This document shows positions 1-7,972 of a DNA stretch of 64,000 nt, piece by piece. Each line of letters opens with the position of its first letter. Positions within the stretch are counted from its first letter, which is position 1. A model generated the notes under the pieces. The model searched no databases. It saw only the letters and a program-made list of their open reading frames with translations, and was not told the origin of the DNA. Both the position numbers and the translations under genes were made by a program. This stretch comes from BQJU01 sp965229635. Lineage in GTDB: Bacteria; Bacteroidota; Bacteroidia; Chitinophagales; Saprospiraceae. The DNA lies in contig OZ245894.1 of NCBI GenBank assembly GCA_965229635.1, positions 6,200,001 to 6,264,000 on the forward strand. Reading direction: 5' to 3'.

Positions 1-599
1 TGCCCCCAAACAGCCGTCGAATAATCCCATCTCCCGGAATTGTCCTCACCGGCTGTATTGATTTCATAATTCCAAAAAACCGAACCTTTGCTATGACCAG
101 GAAACTTCTTGTAAAATATTTTAAGCGGTTCGTTTTCATGCCCGTCTGCACTATGGATCTGACCAACTACTACAGCATAAGAGGCCGCCACCCTCGCATC
201 ACCCGTAGTAGAAACATTCATTATCTTAAGCGTAGCGGTGAGCTTAGCATCAGTCATCGGAGACCATTTTTTTGATTGGGCTAGCTCCGTTCTCGTATTG
301 TTTGAAGTCCCGTGGGTATCTCCTGAATTGGGAGCTTTATAAACGACCCAATCCCGAGTCCCATCATTGGCAGTAAAAAAGAAATCTTTATGCTCAAAAT
401 CATTGGCATCACCGGCATTTGAGCCATCTCCTAAAATCAGATTCCAATCATCAAAAAATGGAATAACATCACTTGCGTAAACTGTTTTTTGAGCTGTATT
501 TTTGTTACCTTCTTTAGCTGTATCAGCACAACTATTCAATATCAAGAAAAGACAAATGAGTAAAAAAGCGGGCAATGAAGGAGTCATTTTTTTGGTCAT
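1..599 (-). CDS. PL7-family alginate lyase lipoprotein (C-terminus outside window)
   Basis: Beta-jelly-roll alginate lyase that would cut alginate endolytically by beta-elimination. Reading the minus strand from ATG at 599 gives 199 codons with no stop before the window edge. The N-terminus is a lipoprotein signal peptide with the lipobox LNSC, so it is probably surface or periplasmic and lipid-anchored. Two PL7 hallmarks are visible: NNTRTELAQ (the R-T-E-L strand that carries the catalytic Arg) and GQIHSAD (the QIH motif, with catalytic Gln and His). The third, the YFKAGxYxQ-like motif near the C-terminus, must lie off the left edge. A second in-frame ATG is at 587. It is the last gene visible in the alginate operon, 74 bp after eda. 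The QIH type often prefers guluronate-containing blocks, but substrate preference here is inference. Confidence 0.85.
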   Translation of the reverse strand, partial: MTKKMTPSLPAFLLICLFLILNSCADTAKEGNKNTAQKTVYASDVIPFFDDWNLILGDGSNAGDANDFEHKDFFFTANDGTRDWVVYKAPNSGDTHGTSNNTRTELAQSKKWSPMTDAKLTATLKIMNVSTTGDARVAASYAVVVGQIHSADGHENEPLKIFYKKFPGHSKGSVFWNYEINTAGEDNSGRWDYSTAVWG

Positions 600-673
600 T
601 TTTTCATTATTTGAATAGTGCATTTAACTAACTTAAGTCAAAGTATTACGGCAATACTATACAGCTTGGGACG

Positions 674-1348
674 CTAATTGATTTGCCTGATATTTTTAAT
701 GCTCTCCAAAGCTTGTCTCGTCGTTTGCTCAATCTTTTCCAGGTCAAAATTTCCAGCAGTATCCTTGGCCATGAGCTGAGATCCCATACCTACACAATAT
801 GCACCAGCATCAAACCACTTTTTCAGATTATCATAATCGGGAGAAACACCACCGGTAGGCATGATGCTCGTCCAGGGCTGAGGACCAAGTACGGCTTTGA
901 TAAAACCAGGACCGTAGGTGCTCCCGGGAAAAAGTTTTACGACCTCGACGCCCATCTCCTCGGCCTGTGCGATTTCGGTCAATGAGCCGCAGCCAGGTGA
1001 GAACAGCACCTTTTTTCTATTGCAGGCAATGGCAATGTCATGTCGAAATACAGGGGTTACAATGAAATTTGCTCCCAACTGTAGGTACAGGGCGGTTGTA
1101 CCCGCATCAGTCACAGAGCCAACCCCCATGATCATTTCCGGTAATTCTTTTGCACAGTATTTATTTAGTTCACCAAAAACTTCATGGGCATAATCGCCTC
1201 GGTTGGTGAACTCCAACAACCGTGCTCCTCCTTTATAACAAGCTGTTAATACTTCTTTGCACACCTTGATATCGGCATGGTAAAACAAGGGAACCATACC
1301 TTGCTCCTCCATTTTCTGAGCAACTTGTAATCTATTAAATCTTGCCAT
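674..1348 (-). CDS. eda: 2-keto-3-deoxy-6-phosphogluconate (KDPG) aldolase
   Basis: Cleaves KDPG to pyruvate and glyceraldehyde-3-phosphate, the last step of alginate monomer breakdown. The 224-residue protein has the class I aldolase (KDPG/KHG) TIM-barrel pattern. The Schiff-base lysine is K138 in VVKLFPG, the catalytic Glu is E46 in LLEFTNRG, and the phosphate-binding end is IMPTGGVSP. Length is close to the usual 205-225 residues. It lies 20 bp after kdgK in the same operon, so the two enzymes act in sequence on KDG. KHG aldolase activity is possible, but the neighbourhood favours KDPG. Confidence 0.93.
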   Translation of the reverse strand: MARFNRLQVAQKMEEQGMVPLFYHADIKVCKEVLTACYKGGARLLEFTNRGDYAHEVFGELNKYCAKELPEMIMGVGSVTDAGTTALYLQLGANFIVTPVFRHDIAIACNRKKVLFSPGCGSLTEIAQAEEMGVEVVKLFPGSTYGPGFIKAVLGPQPWTSIMPTGGVSPDYDNLKKWFDAGAYCVGMGSQLMAKDTAGNFDLEKIEQTTRQALESIKNIRQIN

Positions 1349-1368
1349 TTTGATTGATTGTATTCATT

Positions 1369-2406
1369 TTATCTGCTCACTCTTCCACTCGCATCTCCAC
1401 TCATCAGCTTCTCTACTTCGTCAGCAGTTGCCAGGTTTGCATCACCGTAAATAGTGTGTTTAAGACAAGACGCCGCTACCGCAAAGTTGAGCGCCGATTG
1501 ATCGTCATCGGGCCAGTTAATGAGTCCATAGATAAGGCCACCCATAAAACTGTCGCCACCGCCAACCCGGTCCACAATGTCCGTGATGTCATAGGTTGTT
1601 GCCTCGTACAGTTTTTCTCCGTCATACAGCACCCCCGACCAGGTATTGTGCGATGCACTGATGCTGCCTCTCAAGGTAGTGATGACCTTTTTTGCACGAG
1701 GAAACATCTTCATCAATTGTTGTAAAACAGACAGATAGGATTTGGCATCCACCGAGTGGCCCTGTGTCACATCCACATTCTCAGGGTGGAGTCCAAAGTG
1801 CTTTTCGGCATCCTCTTCATTGCCCAGGATGACATCGCACCCCTCTACCAGCGCAGGCATCACATCACCCGGCTTTTTGCCATACTTCCACAAGTTTTTG
1901 CGATAATTCAAATCAGTGGAAACAGTTATCCCCATGCGGTTGGCGATCTGAATGGCTTCAAGACAGGCATCAGCAGCTCCTTGCGAAATGGCAGGTGTGA
2001 TACCAGTCCAGTGAAACCATTGGGCATCTTTGAAAACTTCCTCCCAATCTACCATGCCCTTCTCAATAGAGGCCATGCCACTGTGCGCCCGGTCGTAAAC
2101 CACCTTGCTACCTCTGCTCACCGCACCAATTTCCAGGAAATAGATGCCCAACCGTTCTCCTCCTCTAACTACAAAGCGGGTACCTACATTGCGTTTGCGC
2201 ATTTCCATCAACGCACATTCACCAATATCGTTCTGGGGTAACCGGGTAACAAACTCTACCGGAAGCCCATAGTTGGCCAAGGATACGGCCACGTTGCTCT
2301 CTCCTCCACCATACACTACGTCAAACTCACTGGCCTGACTAAAGCGCTTGTAGCCTGGCGGAGTCAGACGAAGCATAATTTCACCGAAGGTTACTATTTT
2401 TTTCAT
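1369..2406 (-). CDS. kdgK: 2-keto-3-deoxygluconate (KDG) kinase, PfkB family
   Basis: Phosphorylates KDG to KDPG with ATP in the cytoplasm. The 345-residue protein is a PfkB/ribokinase-fold sugar kinase. The N-terminal substrate lid region contains VYGGGESNVAVSLANYG, and the C-terminal ATP/anion-hole signature is RVGGGDSFMGG, with the catalytic base D285. The sugar-contact segment RGGERLGIYFLE resembles bacterial KDG kinases rather than fructokinases. It sits between the SDR genes (34 bp upstream) and eda (20 bp downstream), which fixes the substrate as KDG with good confidence. Confidence 0.92.
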   Translation of the reverse strand: MKKIVTFGEIMLRLTPPGYKRFSQASEFDVVYGGGESNVAVSLANYGLPVEFVTRLPQNDIGECALMEMRKRNVGTRFVVRGGERLGIYFLEIGAVSRGSKVVYDRAHSGMASIEKGMVDWEEVFKDAQWFHWTGITPAISQGAADACLEAIQIANRMGITVSTDLNYRKNLWKYGKKPGDVMPALVEGCDVILGNEEDAEKHFGLHPENVDVTQGHSVDAKSYLSVLQQLMKMFPRAKKVITTLRGSISASHNTWSGVLYDGEKLYEATTYDITDIVDRVGGGDSFMGGLIYGLINWPDDDQSALNFAVAASCLKHTIYGDANLATADEVEKLMSGDASGRVSR

Positions 2407-2440
2407 GTGTTACAACCTTTTTTTTGATTGATAAATTTCT

Positions 2441-3196
2441 TTAGGAAAATGCTAAGCCTCCATTGATGTCAAAATTGGCACCGTTTACAAACGAGCTGTT
2501 TTCGGAAGCTAAATAGACCACCAGATCAGCAACTTCTTTGGCCCCTCCTTCTCTTTTCAAAGGCGTCTTGCCGGCAACCATTTCACGAACTTCATCCTTC
2601 GTAAAGTCATCATGAAATTTGGTAGCAATCAAGCCCGGACAAATGGCATTTACCCTGATGCCTTTAGGACCAAGTTCCTTGGCCATTGCTCTGGTAAAGG
2701 TGGTTACTGCTCCCTTGGAAGAAGCATAGAGTGAAGATCCGCCTCCACCGCCATCTCTTGCTGCCTGAGAAGAAAGGTTGATGATAGAGGTATTTTTCCC
2801 CATCAATGGCTCAAACACCTGCATGACAAAAACAGTGGCCTTAAAGTTGACATTCATGACCAGATCATAAAAGGCCTCATCCAGTTCCTGTAAAGTTTTG
2901 CGTGCAAAAAGACCTCCGGCGTTATTGACAAGAATATCAACTTTATCACCAAATGCCTCTATGGTTTTTGCCTTTAGACGTTTGATGTCATCCAATTTAG
3001 ATACATCAGCCTGGACAGCGATCGCTTCTCCACCGAAAGATTTGATTTCACTGACAGTTTCATTAGCACCGGCTTCCGAACTATGATAATTTACCACCAC
3101 TTTTGCGCCTTCTTTGGCAAGACCAACCGAAATTGCCCGGCCAATATCTCTCGCCCCTCCGGTTACTACCGCTATTTTTCCATTTAGTATACTCAT
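2441..3196 (-). CDS. Short-chain dehydrogenase/reductase, probable DEH reductase (copy 1)
   Basis: Classical SDR, FabG-like. It shows the nucleotide motif TGGARDIGRAIS, NNAGG, a catalytic Ser in NLSSQAA and the YASSK dyad, and a C-terminal NGANFDINGG that typifies this fold. In alginate loci an SDR reduces 4-deoxy-L-erythro-5-hexoseulose uronate (DEH) to KDG with NAD(P)H, and that is the likely role here. The Arg in TGGARD hints at NADPH use, but that is inference. The ATG at 3196 gives the normal six-residue lead before the Rossmann strand. A longer form starting at 3214 is also open. It lies 27 bp behind the second SDR and 34 bp before kdgK. Confidence 0.8.
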   Translation of the reverse strand: MSILNGKIAVVTGGARDIGRAISVGLAKEGAKVVVNYHSSEAGANETVSEIKSFGGEAIAVQADVSKLDDIKRLKAKTIEAFGDKVDILVNNAGGLFARKTLQELDEAFYDLVMNVNFKATVFVMQVFEPLMGKNTSIINLSSQAARDGGGGGSSLYASSKGAVTTFTRAMAKELGPKGIRVNAICPGLIATKFHDDFTKDEVREMVAGKTPLKREGGAKEVADLVVYLASENSSFVNGANFDINGGLAFS

Positions 3197-3223
3197 TGCT
3201 GTATTTTTTAACATTTTAATTAA

Positions 3224-3982
3224 TTAAATTCCAAGTGCCTGACCACCACCAATCTGGATGGTTTCTGCTGTAATGAAGCCAGCATCGCCACTAGCCAAAA
3301 AGGCAACGACGCCAGCTACATCCTCCGGTTGGCCCAATCTACCCAACATGATATTGTTAGCCCAGGAGGCAAAAACCTCCGGCTTTGTGGATTTGATTTG
3401 CTGATGAAACGGTGTATCAATGGTGCCCGGAGAAACTGCATTTACCCTAATGCCATATTCGGCCAAATCTTTTGCCAGTGCTCTGGTAATGGCATGCACC
3501 CCAGCTTTAGAGGTACCGTAAATTCCCGCTCCTGGTCCTCCGGCATTCCATGCTGCATTTGAAGTATAATTGATGATCGTGGGATGATCGCCCTTTTTAA
3601 GGAAGGGTATGGCCGCTCGTGAAGCAAAAAACACAGAGTCTAAGTTTAGTGCCATCACAAATCTGTAGAATTCCGTTGTCATCGCTTCAAAACGGGATCT
3701 TCCTCCTAATCCACCTGCATTATTGACAAGCACATCAATTTTGCCATACTTTTCTCCTATTTTGTTGATGTTCTCAGTTACCTGCTCTTCCTTGGTCACA
3801 TCGAATCCGAAATATTCTGCATCAATTCCCGCTGCTGCAAGCTCTTCAACTCTTTTAGCTCCTTCTTCATCTTCTATGCCGTTTAATACTACGATAAAAC
3901 CGTCTTCACCCAATCGTTTTGCCACGGCAAAGCCAATACCGCCAGTTGCCCCGGTAACAATAGCTACTTTCTTATTTGTCAT
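3224..3982 (-). CDS. Short-chain dehydrogenase/reductase (copy 2)
   Basis: A 252-residue classical SDR with TGATGGIGFAVAK, NNAGG, a catalytic Ser in INYTSNAAW, the dyad YGTSK and the typical VNAVSPGTIDTPF segment. It is clearly diverged from the SDR immediately downstream and lacks the Arg in its glycine-rich loop, so the two may use different cofactors or act on different oxo-uronates. It follows the MFS transporter gene by 50 bp in the alginate operon. Which of the two SDRs is the physiological DEH reductase cannot be told from sequence alone. 2-deoxy-gluconate or KduD-like activity is an alternative. Confidence 0.8.
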   Translation of the reverse strand: MTNKKVAIVTGATGGIGFAVAKRLGEDGFIVVLNGIEDEEGAKRVEELAAAGIDAEYFGFDVTKEEQVTENINKIGEKYGKIDVLVNNAGGLGGRSRFEAMTTEFYRFVMALNLDSVFFASRAAIPFLKKGDHPTIINYTSNAAWNAGGPGAGIYGTSKAGVHAITRALAKDLAEYGIRVNAVSPGTIDTPFHQQIKSTKPEVFASWANNIMLGRLGQPEDVAGVVAFLASGDAGFITAETIQIGGGQALGI

Positions 3983-4032
3983 TATTCCTAGTTTTTAATT
4001 TGTTTAAATGTTTTTTTTATGGGTACGTCCCA

Positions 4033-5331
4033 CTATTTTGGTTGCAAGAGTTCAATTTTTGGACATAGCAACCAGATGCTGGCCATAGCAGTCAATGCCA
4101 AAGCAGCTCCGATAACAAAAGCTGGCGTGTAATTGCCACCCGATGTCAGCCACGGAACCAGATAGGTCAGTCCGGCTGCTCCCAACTTGGCGGCCATCCC
4201 AGAGAATCCGGCTAGTGTACCCACGGTTTTCCCTCCAAAGAAATCACTTGGCAAGGTTTGTACATTACCGATGGCGGTCTGGAAACCAAACAAAATTACC
4301 GCCATCAGCAGCACAGCCGTTACTGGTCCTCCCGGGCTTGACATGGCAAGCAGGGCAGGCAGCATGATCACACAGCCGAGGTAAATGACAAGCTTTCGCG
4401 TCCTGTTGATCGTCCAGCCCGCTTTGATGCGGTTTTGTGCCAGGAGTCCGCCAAACCAGGCTCCCAACATGGCCCCAACATAGGGCACCCATCCATAAAT
4501 GCCAATCGTTTTGACATCCATTCCATACACCTCTGAGAGGTAAATTGGAATCCAAAAAACAAATAGCCACCAGATTGGATCGATGACCATTGAGGCGATG
4601 ATCACACCCCAACTTTCCTTGTGTGACAGCAATTCTCCTGTTGAAGGATTGTACCCTTCATCATAGCTGCCATCCTGATCCAAATCTTGATTTTTTTGCC
4701 CCGTTAAAATGTATTCCCTTTCACTTTCGGTAATCCAGGGGTGGGACTTTGGCGGAGATTTTACTAAGATCATCCAGGGTATCAACCACAACAAGCCGGT
4801 TAAGCCCACCAGAATGAAAATGGCCTGCCAGCTGAAATGGATAGATAAAAAGGCGATCATAGGGATGGAAATAATTCCTCCAATAGCCGCACCGGAGTTG
4901 AAAAGTCCCTGGGCAAAAGCCCTTTCTTTGGTAGGAAACCATTCGGCATTGCCCTTCGTTGCTCCCGGCCAGTTGCCCGCTTCAGCAATCCCCAAAATGG
5001 ATCGGAAAATACTAAAGCTCACTAAACCACGAGCAACCGCATGAAGTGCGGTGGCGATTGACCAGACACCGATTGACAAGACAAAGCCAAGGCGCGTTCC
5101 TATCCAGTCAAAAATTTTCCCGAAAACAGCCTGGCCAAATGCGTAGGAAAAAACAAAGATAACCGAAATAAAAGCATAGATTTCCTTCCGCTCGTCACCC
5201 GATTTGTCAGGATAGAGATCCATGGAAATTTCCGGCCAAAGCACATTCAGCGATTGCCTGTCGATATAGTTGATGATAGTAGCCGCGGCAATCAAACCAA
5301 CAATCCACCACCTTAATCCTTTAACTTTCAT
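4033..5331 (-). CDS. MFS transporter, hexuronate (ExuT-like) type
   Basis: Inner-membrane major facilitator protein with about 12 hydrophobic segments. The N-terminal part reads RWWIVGLIAAATIINYIDRQ, typical of the anion:cation symporter subfamily that includes ExuT and GudP, and a large hydrophilic central loop lies near residues 205-245. It probably imports unsaturated uronates, DEH or oligo-uronates released by the lyases. The longer open frame from 5382 would overlap kdgF by 38 bp. The ATG at 5331 gives a normal MFS N-terminus and a 13-bp gap, so it is preferred. It lies between kdgF and the SDR genes in the operon. Confidence 0.86.
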   Translation of the reverse strand: MKVKGLRWWIVGLIAAATIINYIDRQSLNVLWPEISMDLYPDKSGDERKEIYAFISVIFVFSYAFGQAVFGKIFDWIGTRLGFVLSIGVWSIATALHAVARGLVSFSIFRSILGIAEAGNWPGATKGNAEWFPTKERAFAQGLFNSGAAIGGIISIPMIAFLSIHFSWQAIFILVGLTGLLWLIPWMILVKSPPKSHPWITESEREYILTGQKNQDLDQDGSYDEGYNPSTGELLSHKESWGVIIASMVIDPIWWLFVFWIPIYLSEVYGMDVKTIGIYGWVPYVGAMLGAWFGGLLAQNRIKAGWTINRTRKLVIYLGCVIMLPALLAMSSPGGPVTAVLLMAVILFGFQTAIGNVQTLPSDFFGGKTVGTLAGFSGMAAKLGAAGLTYLVPWLTSGGNYTPAFVIGAALALTAMASIWLLCPKIELLQPK

Positions 5332-5344
5332 GATTAGCCGGTTT

Positions 5345-5689
5345 TTACAAGAAATCTTCCCGGTAAGGGCTAAATACATCAATCAACACCCCTGGCTTTT
5401 TACATACACAGCCATGCATTACATGGGGTGGAATGTAGTAGGAATCTCCAGCCTTGATGGTTTTTACCTGATCGCCGATGGTCATTTCAAATTCGCCACT
5501 GGCCACGTAGGTTACCTGCGAATGATAATGCTCGTGCAACTGGCCTACCCCTCCTTCTTCAAACTTGGCCTTGACAAGCATAATTTTATCATCAGTGCCA
5601 TGAATTTGCCGTTGAATTTTGGGGTCAACCTGTTCCCATTTTTCTTCTTTGTCAAAAAAGAATTCTTTGCTTGGTGTAATCTTATTCAT
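5345..5689 (-). CDS. kdgF: KdgF-like cupin, uronate ring-opening enzyme
   Basis: Small single-domain cupin of 114 residues. Metal-ligand motifs are visible in LHEHYHSQVTYVASGEFEM (first cupin motif, with His and Glu) and YYIPPHVMHGC (second motif, with His). KdgF proteins convert 4,5-unsaturated monouronates from alginate or pectin into the linear ketone (DEH/DKI), which feeds the SDR step. Its position between the PL6 lyase (42 bp upstream) and the MFS transporter (13 bp downstream) fits that role. No signal peptide is seen, so it acts in the cytoplasm. Confidence 0.88.
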   Translation of the reverse strand: MNKITPSKEFFFDKEEKWEQVDPKIQRQIHGTDDKIMLVKAKFEEGGVGQLHEHYHSQVTYVASGEFEMTIGDQVKTIKAGDSYYIPPHVMHGCVCKKPGVLIDVFSPYREDFL

Positions 5690-5731
5690 TGTTGATATTT
5701 TTTGTAGACATTATTGATATTTCCGTCAAAG

Positions 5732-7960
5732 TCAATCAAAATTCAAATCCTCGTCCTTGTAGGAACCATCATGGGTCACCACTTTTTTGGTATTATTGAA
5801 TTTGCTGTCTTTTATTTTGGTAATCGGTTCGCCCACTACGAGGTGTAGTTTTAATGGTTCAGAATCGGTGAAGTCACATCCCACGATATGCGCTACCTGT
5901 ACGCCGTGTAATGATACCGATGAGCCGGATTTATTCCTTTTGTTTCCACCCACATTTTTAAAAGTGGAATTGCTCATTTCGAGCATGGGGCCGAACGTGC
6001 TTTCATCACGACCTCCCCGATGTAGGTTGAGCGCAGTGCCGCCAACGTCTTCAAACCGACAATTGTCAATCACCACATTTTCGGCACTGTATATTCCAAT
6101 GTCATCAATTTCAGCAGCGAGAGAGAGCACCGATCCGCTGATGTCTTTAAACGTTGAATTTCTAAACACGATAGAATCAGCAAAAGTATTTTTGTAGATT
6201 TTCAAGACATTGAAACTGTGATTCACATCAAGGTCACTAAAGTCACAATCCTCAATGAAAAGCTTGTAATTGCGATTCATAGAGTAGCGGCTGGTTCGGA
6301 TAACCGAATTACCGGAATAATCCGGACAATCAGCACCGTCTATTTTGAGATTATACAAGGCAAGTGCGCCGCCATTTTCAATATTAAAAAGGGAATTCTT
6401 CTCAAATAGAATAGTGGGCTTTTCCCCTTTAGCCCGCACGGTAATGGGATGGTTCACCTCAATAGATTTTGTCATGAGGTATTCTCCTGGTTCCAACTCA
6501 AGGATGTCACCATAACCCGATGCTTTCACCGCTTCAAGCAGGGTGTTTTCTCCGGGCGATACCGCTATTTTTTTGCCAACATTGAAACGGATTTCCTGCT
6601 CTACCCGGGGATACCAATTCACACCTGTATTCTCTGGTGTGGCGTGTGGCTTCACCTCCGTTATTCCCGCCTTTATGGATTTATCAGCAGGTAAAAGAAT
6701 ACCGTTTTTATCCCTTTTAAATTCTACTTTCTTTTGGGTAAAACCACTGGAAGCAATGGGAGCTATATTTTCACTTAGAATATTACCCTTAAAGGAAATA
6801 CCGCTGATGTCGTCATAGACGGTGAAAAGATCATCATTTTTTTCATTGTAAAAGATATTGCTGTTTACCACCGTATTTTGGGGTGCCGCACTTCTTTCAG
6901 CATCACTTCCGGCGCACAACTGGATATAATCACAGTTGATGAAGGTATTGTTTGAGGCCTCGGAATCGATCACTGGGAAGTAGCGGTTGATCGGCGAATT
7001 TGGAACGCCATTCATGATGACCAATGCACCCCGAAAACGATACCCCGTCAGCCCTTCACAATAATTATTGATTACTTTCTGGGTTTCATTAATGATGCGG
7101 ATACCGCCGGTATTTGCTTTTCCGTTGCCAAAGAAGTAATTGCTTTCCACTAATGTTTCATTGCCGTGGCGCATGGTCAATGTGCCCTGACATTCAAAGA
7201 AAGTATTGTAGCGGAAAGTGTTTTGGCAGGACTTATTGGAAATGATTTCGTGCTCGCCGTTACAACGATCGAAATAGTTATTTTCGACAACAGTGTTTGA
7301 ATTCGTGAGCGAATAATGACTGGTACCTATACGCAGGGTTTCGCCCCCGTTGCTTCCTAAAATCGGGTGGTGCCCGAAATAATTGTGATCGATTAAGTGA
7401 TTGTTTTCCCGACTTTCCTCCGTATTCAAACGCACCGCCAGGGTCACACCTACATTTCTTTTACCAACTAAATAATTGTGGTCGAAACGATTGTTCTTTC
7501 CATAAATACTCACCCAATAGTCAGATTCAAATCGCTCAGGATTGTTGTAATTGTCAATGACACATTCTGTGACCCGACAATTATTGCACAATTGTTCTTT
7601 GCTTCTGCGCAGAGAAATGACCTCACTTGTCGGGGTATATCCATTTTTAAAAACCAGTCCTTCTACAACCAGGTATTCACCGCCCATGCGCAAATAGGAT
7701 TGCCCTTCCAGGGTGACTTTTCCTTTTTCCTCGACGGTTAAAGTAATGGGTTTGTCCGCAGTTCCGGTCCCGGTAAAGGTTAGCTCTGCATCTTTCCACA
7801 CCCCATTCGCCAGAATTACCTTATCACCGGGTTTGGCATTATTCACTGCTGCATTAAACTCGCCAATGTTTTTGACAACTCCATGCTGTGCATAACCGCT
7901 GACGAATGAAACTAACAGGAAAAAAGCCGTTGTTACATTAAAAAAATGAATTTTGTTCAT
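5732..7960 (-). CDS. PL6-family alginate lyase with second beta-helix domain
   Basis: A 742-residue secreted lyase with a signal peptide ending near residue 24. The N-terminal parallel beta-helix (about 25-430) matches the PL6/chondroitinase B family. The catalytic pair is recognisable as K243 in IISNKS and R264 in TMRHGN, 21 residues apart as I recall for K220/R241 of AlyGC. An acidic calcium-site-like segment, NGGETLRIG, comes before them. Residues about 460-742 form a second beta-helix-like domain, as in two-domain PL6 enzymes. It would depolymerise alginate; endo or exo mode and block preference cannot be read here. No T9SS tail is seen. It starts 12 bp after the Nramp-like gene. Confidence 0.92.
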   Translation of the reverse strand: MNKIHFFNVTTAFFLLVSFVSGYAQHGVVKNIGEFNAAVNNAKPGDKVILANGVWKDAELTFTGTGTADKPITLTVEEKGKVTLEGQSYLRMGGEYLVVEGLVFKNGYTPTSEVISLRRSKEQLCNNCRVTECVIDNYNNPERFESDYWVSIYGKNNRFDHNYLVGKRNVGVTLAVRLNTEESRENNHLIDHNYFGHHPILGSNGGETLRIGTSHYSLTNSNTVVENNYFDRCNGEHEIISNKSCQNTFRYNTFFECQGTLTMRHGNETLVESNYFFGNGKANTGGIRIINETQKVINNYCEGLTGYRFRGALVIMNGVPNSPINRYFPVIDSEASNNTFINCDYIQLCAGSDAERSAAPQNTVVNSNIFYNEKNDDLFTVYDDISGISFKGNILSENIAPIASSGFTQKKVEFKRDKNGILLPADKSIKAGITEVKPHATPENTGVNWYPRVEQEIRFNVGKKIAVSPGENTLLEAVKASGYGDILELEPGEYLMTKSIEVNHPITVRAKGEKPTILFEKNSLFNIENGGALALYNLKIDGADCPDYSGNSVIRTSRYSMNRNYKLFIEDCDFSDLDVNHSFNVLKIYKNTFADSIVFRNSTFKDISGSVLSLAAEIDDIGIYSAENVVIDNCRFEDVGGTALNLHRGGRDESTFGPMLEMSNSTFKNVGGNKRNKSGSSVSLHGVQVAHIVGCDFTDSEPLKLHLVVGEPITKIKDSKFNNTKKVVTHDGSYKDEDLNFD

Positions 7961-7972
7961 GTCTTATTTTGA

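Noticed and set aside
5345..5382. Upstream start of the MFS gene overlapping kdgF
   Set aside because: The extra 17 residues are not family-like, and ATG 5331 gives a normal N-terminus and gap.
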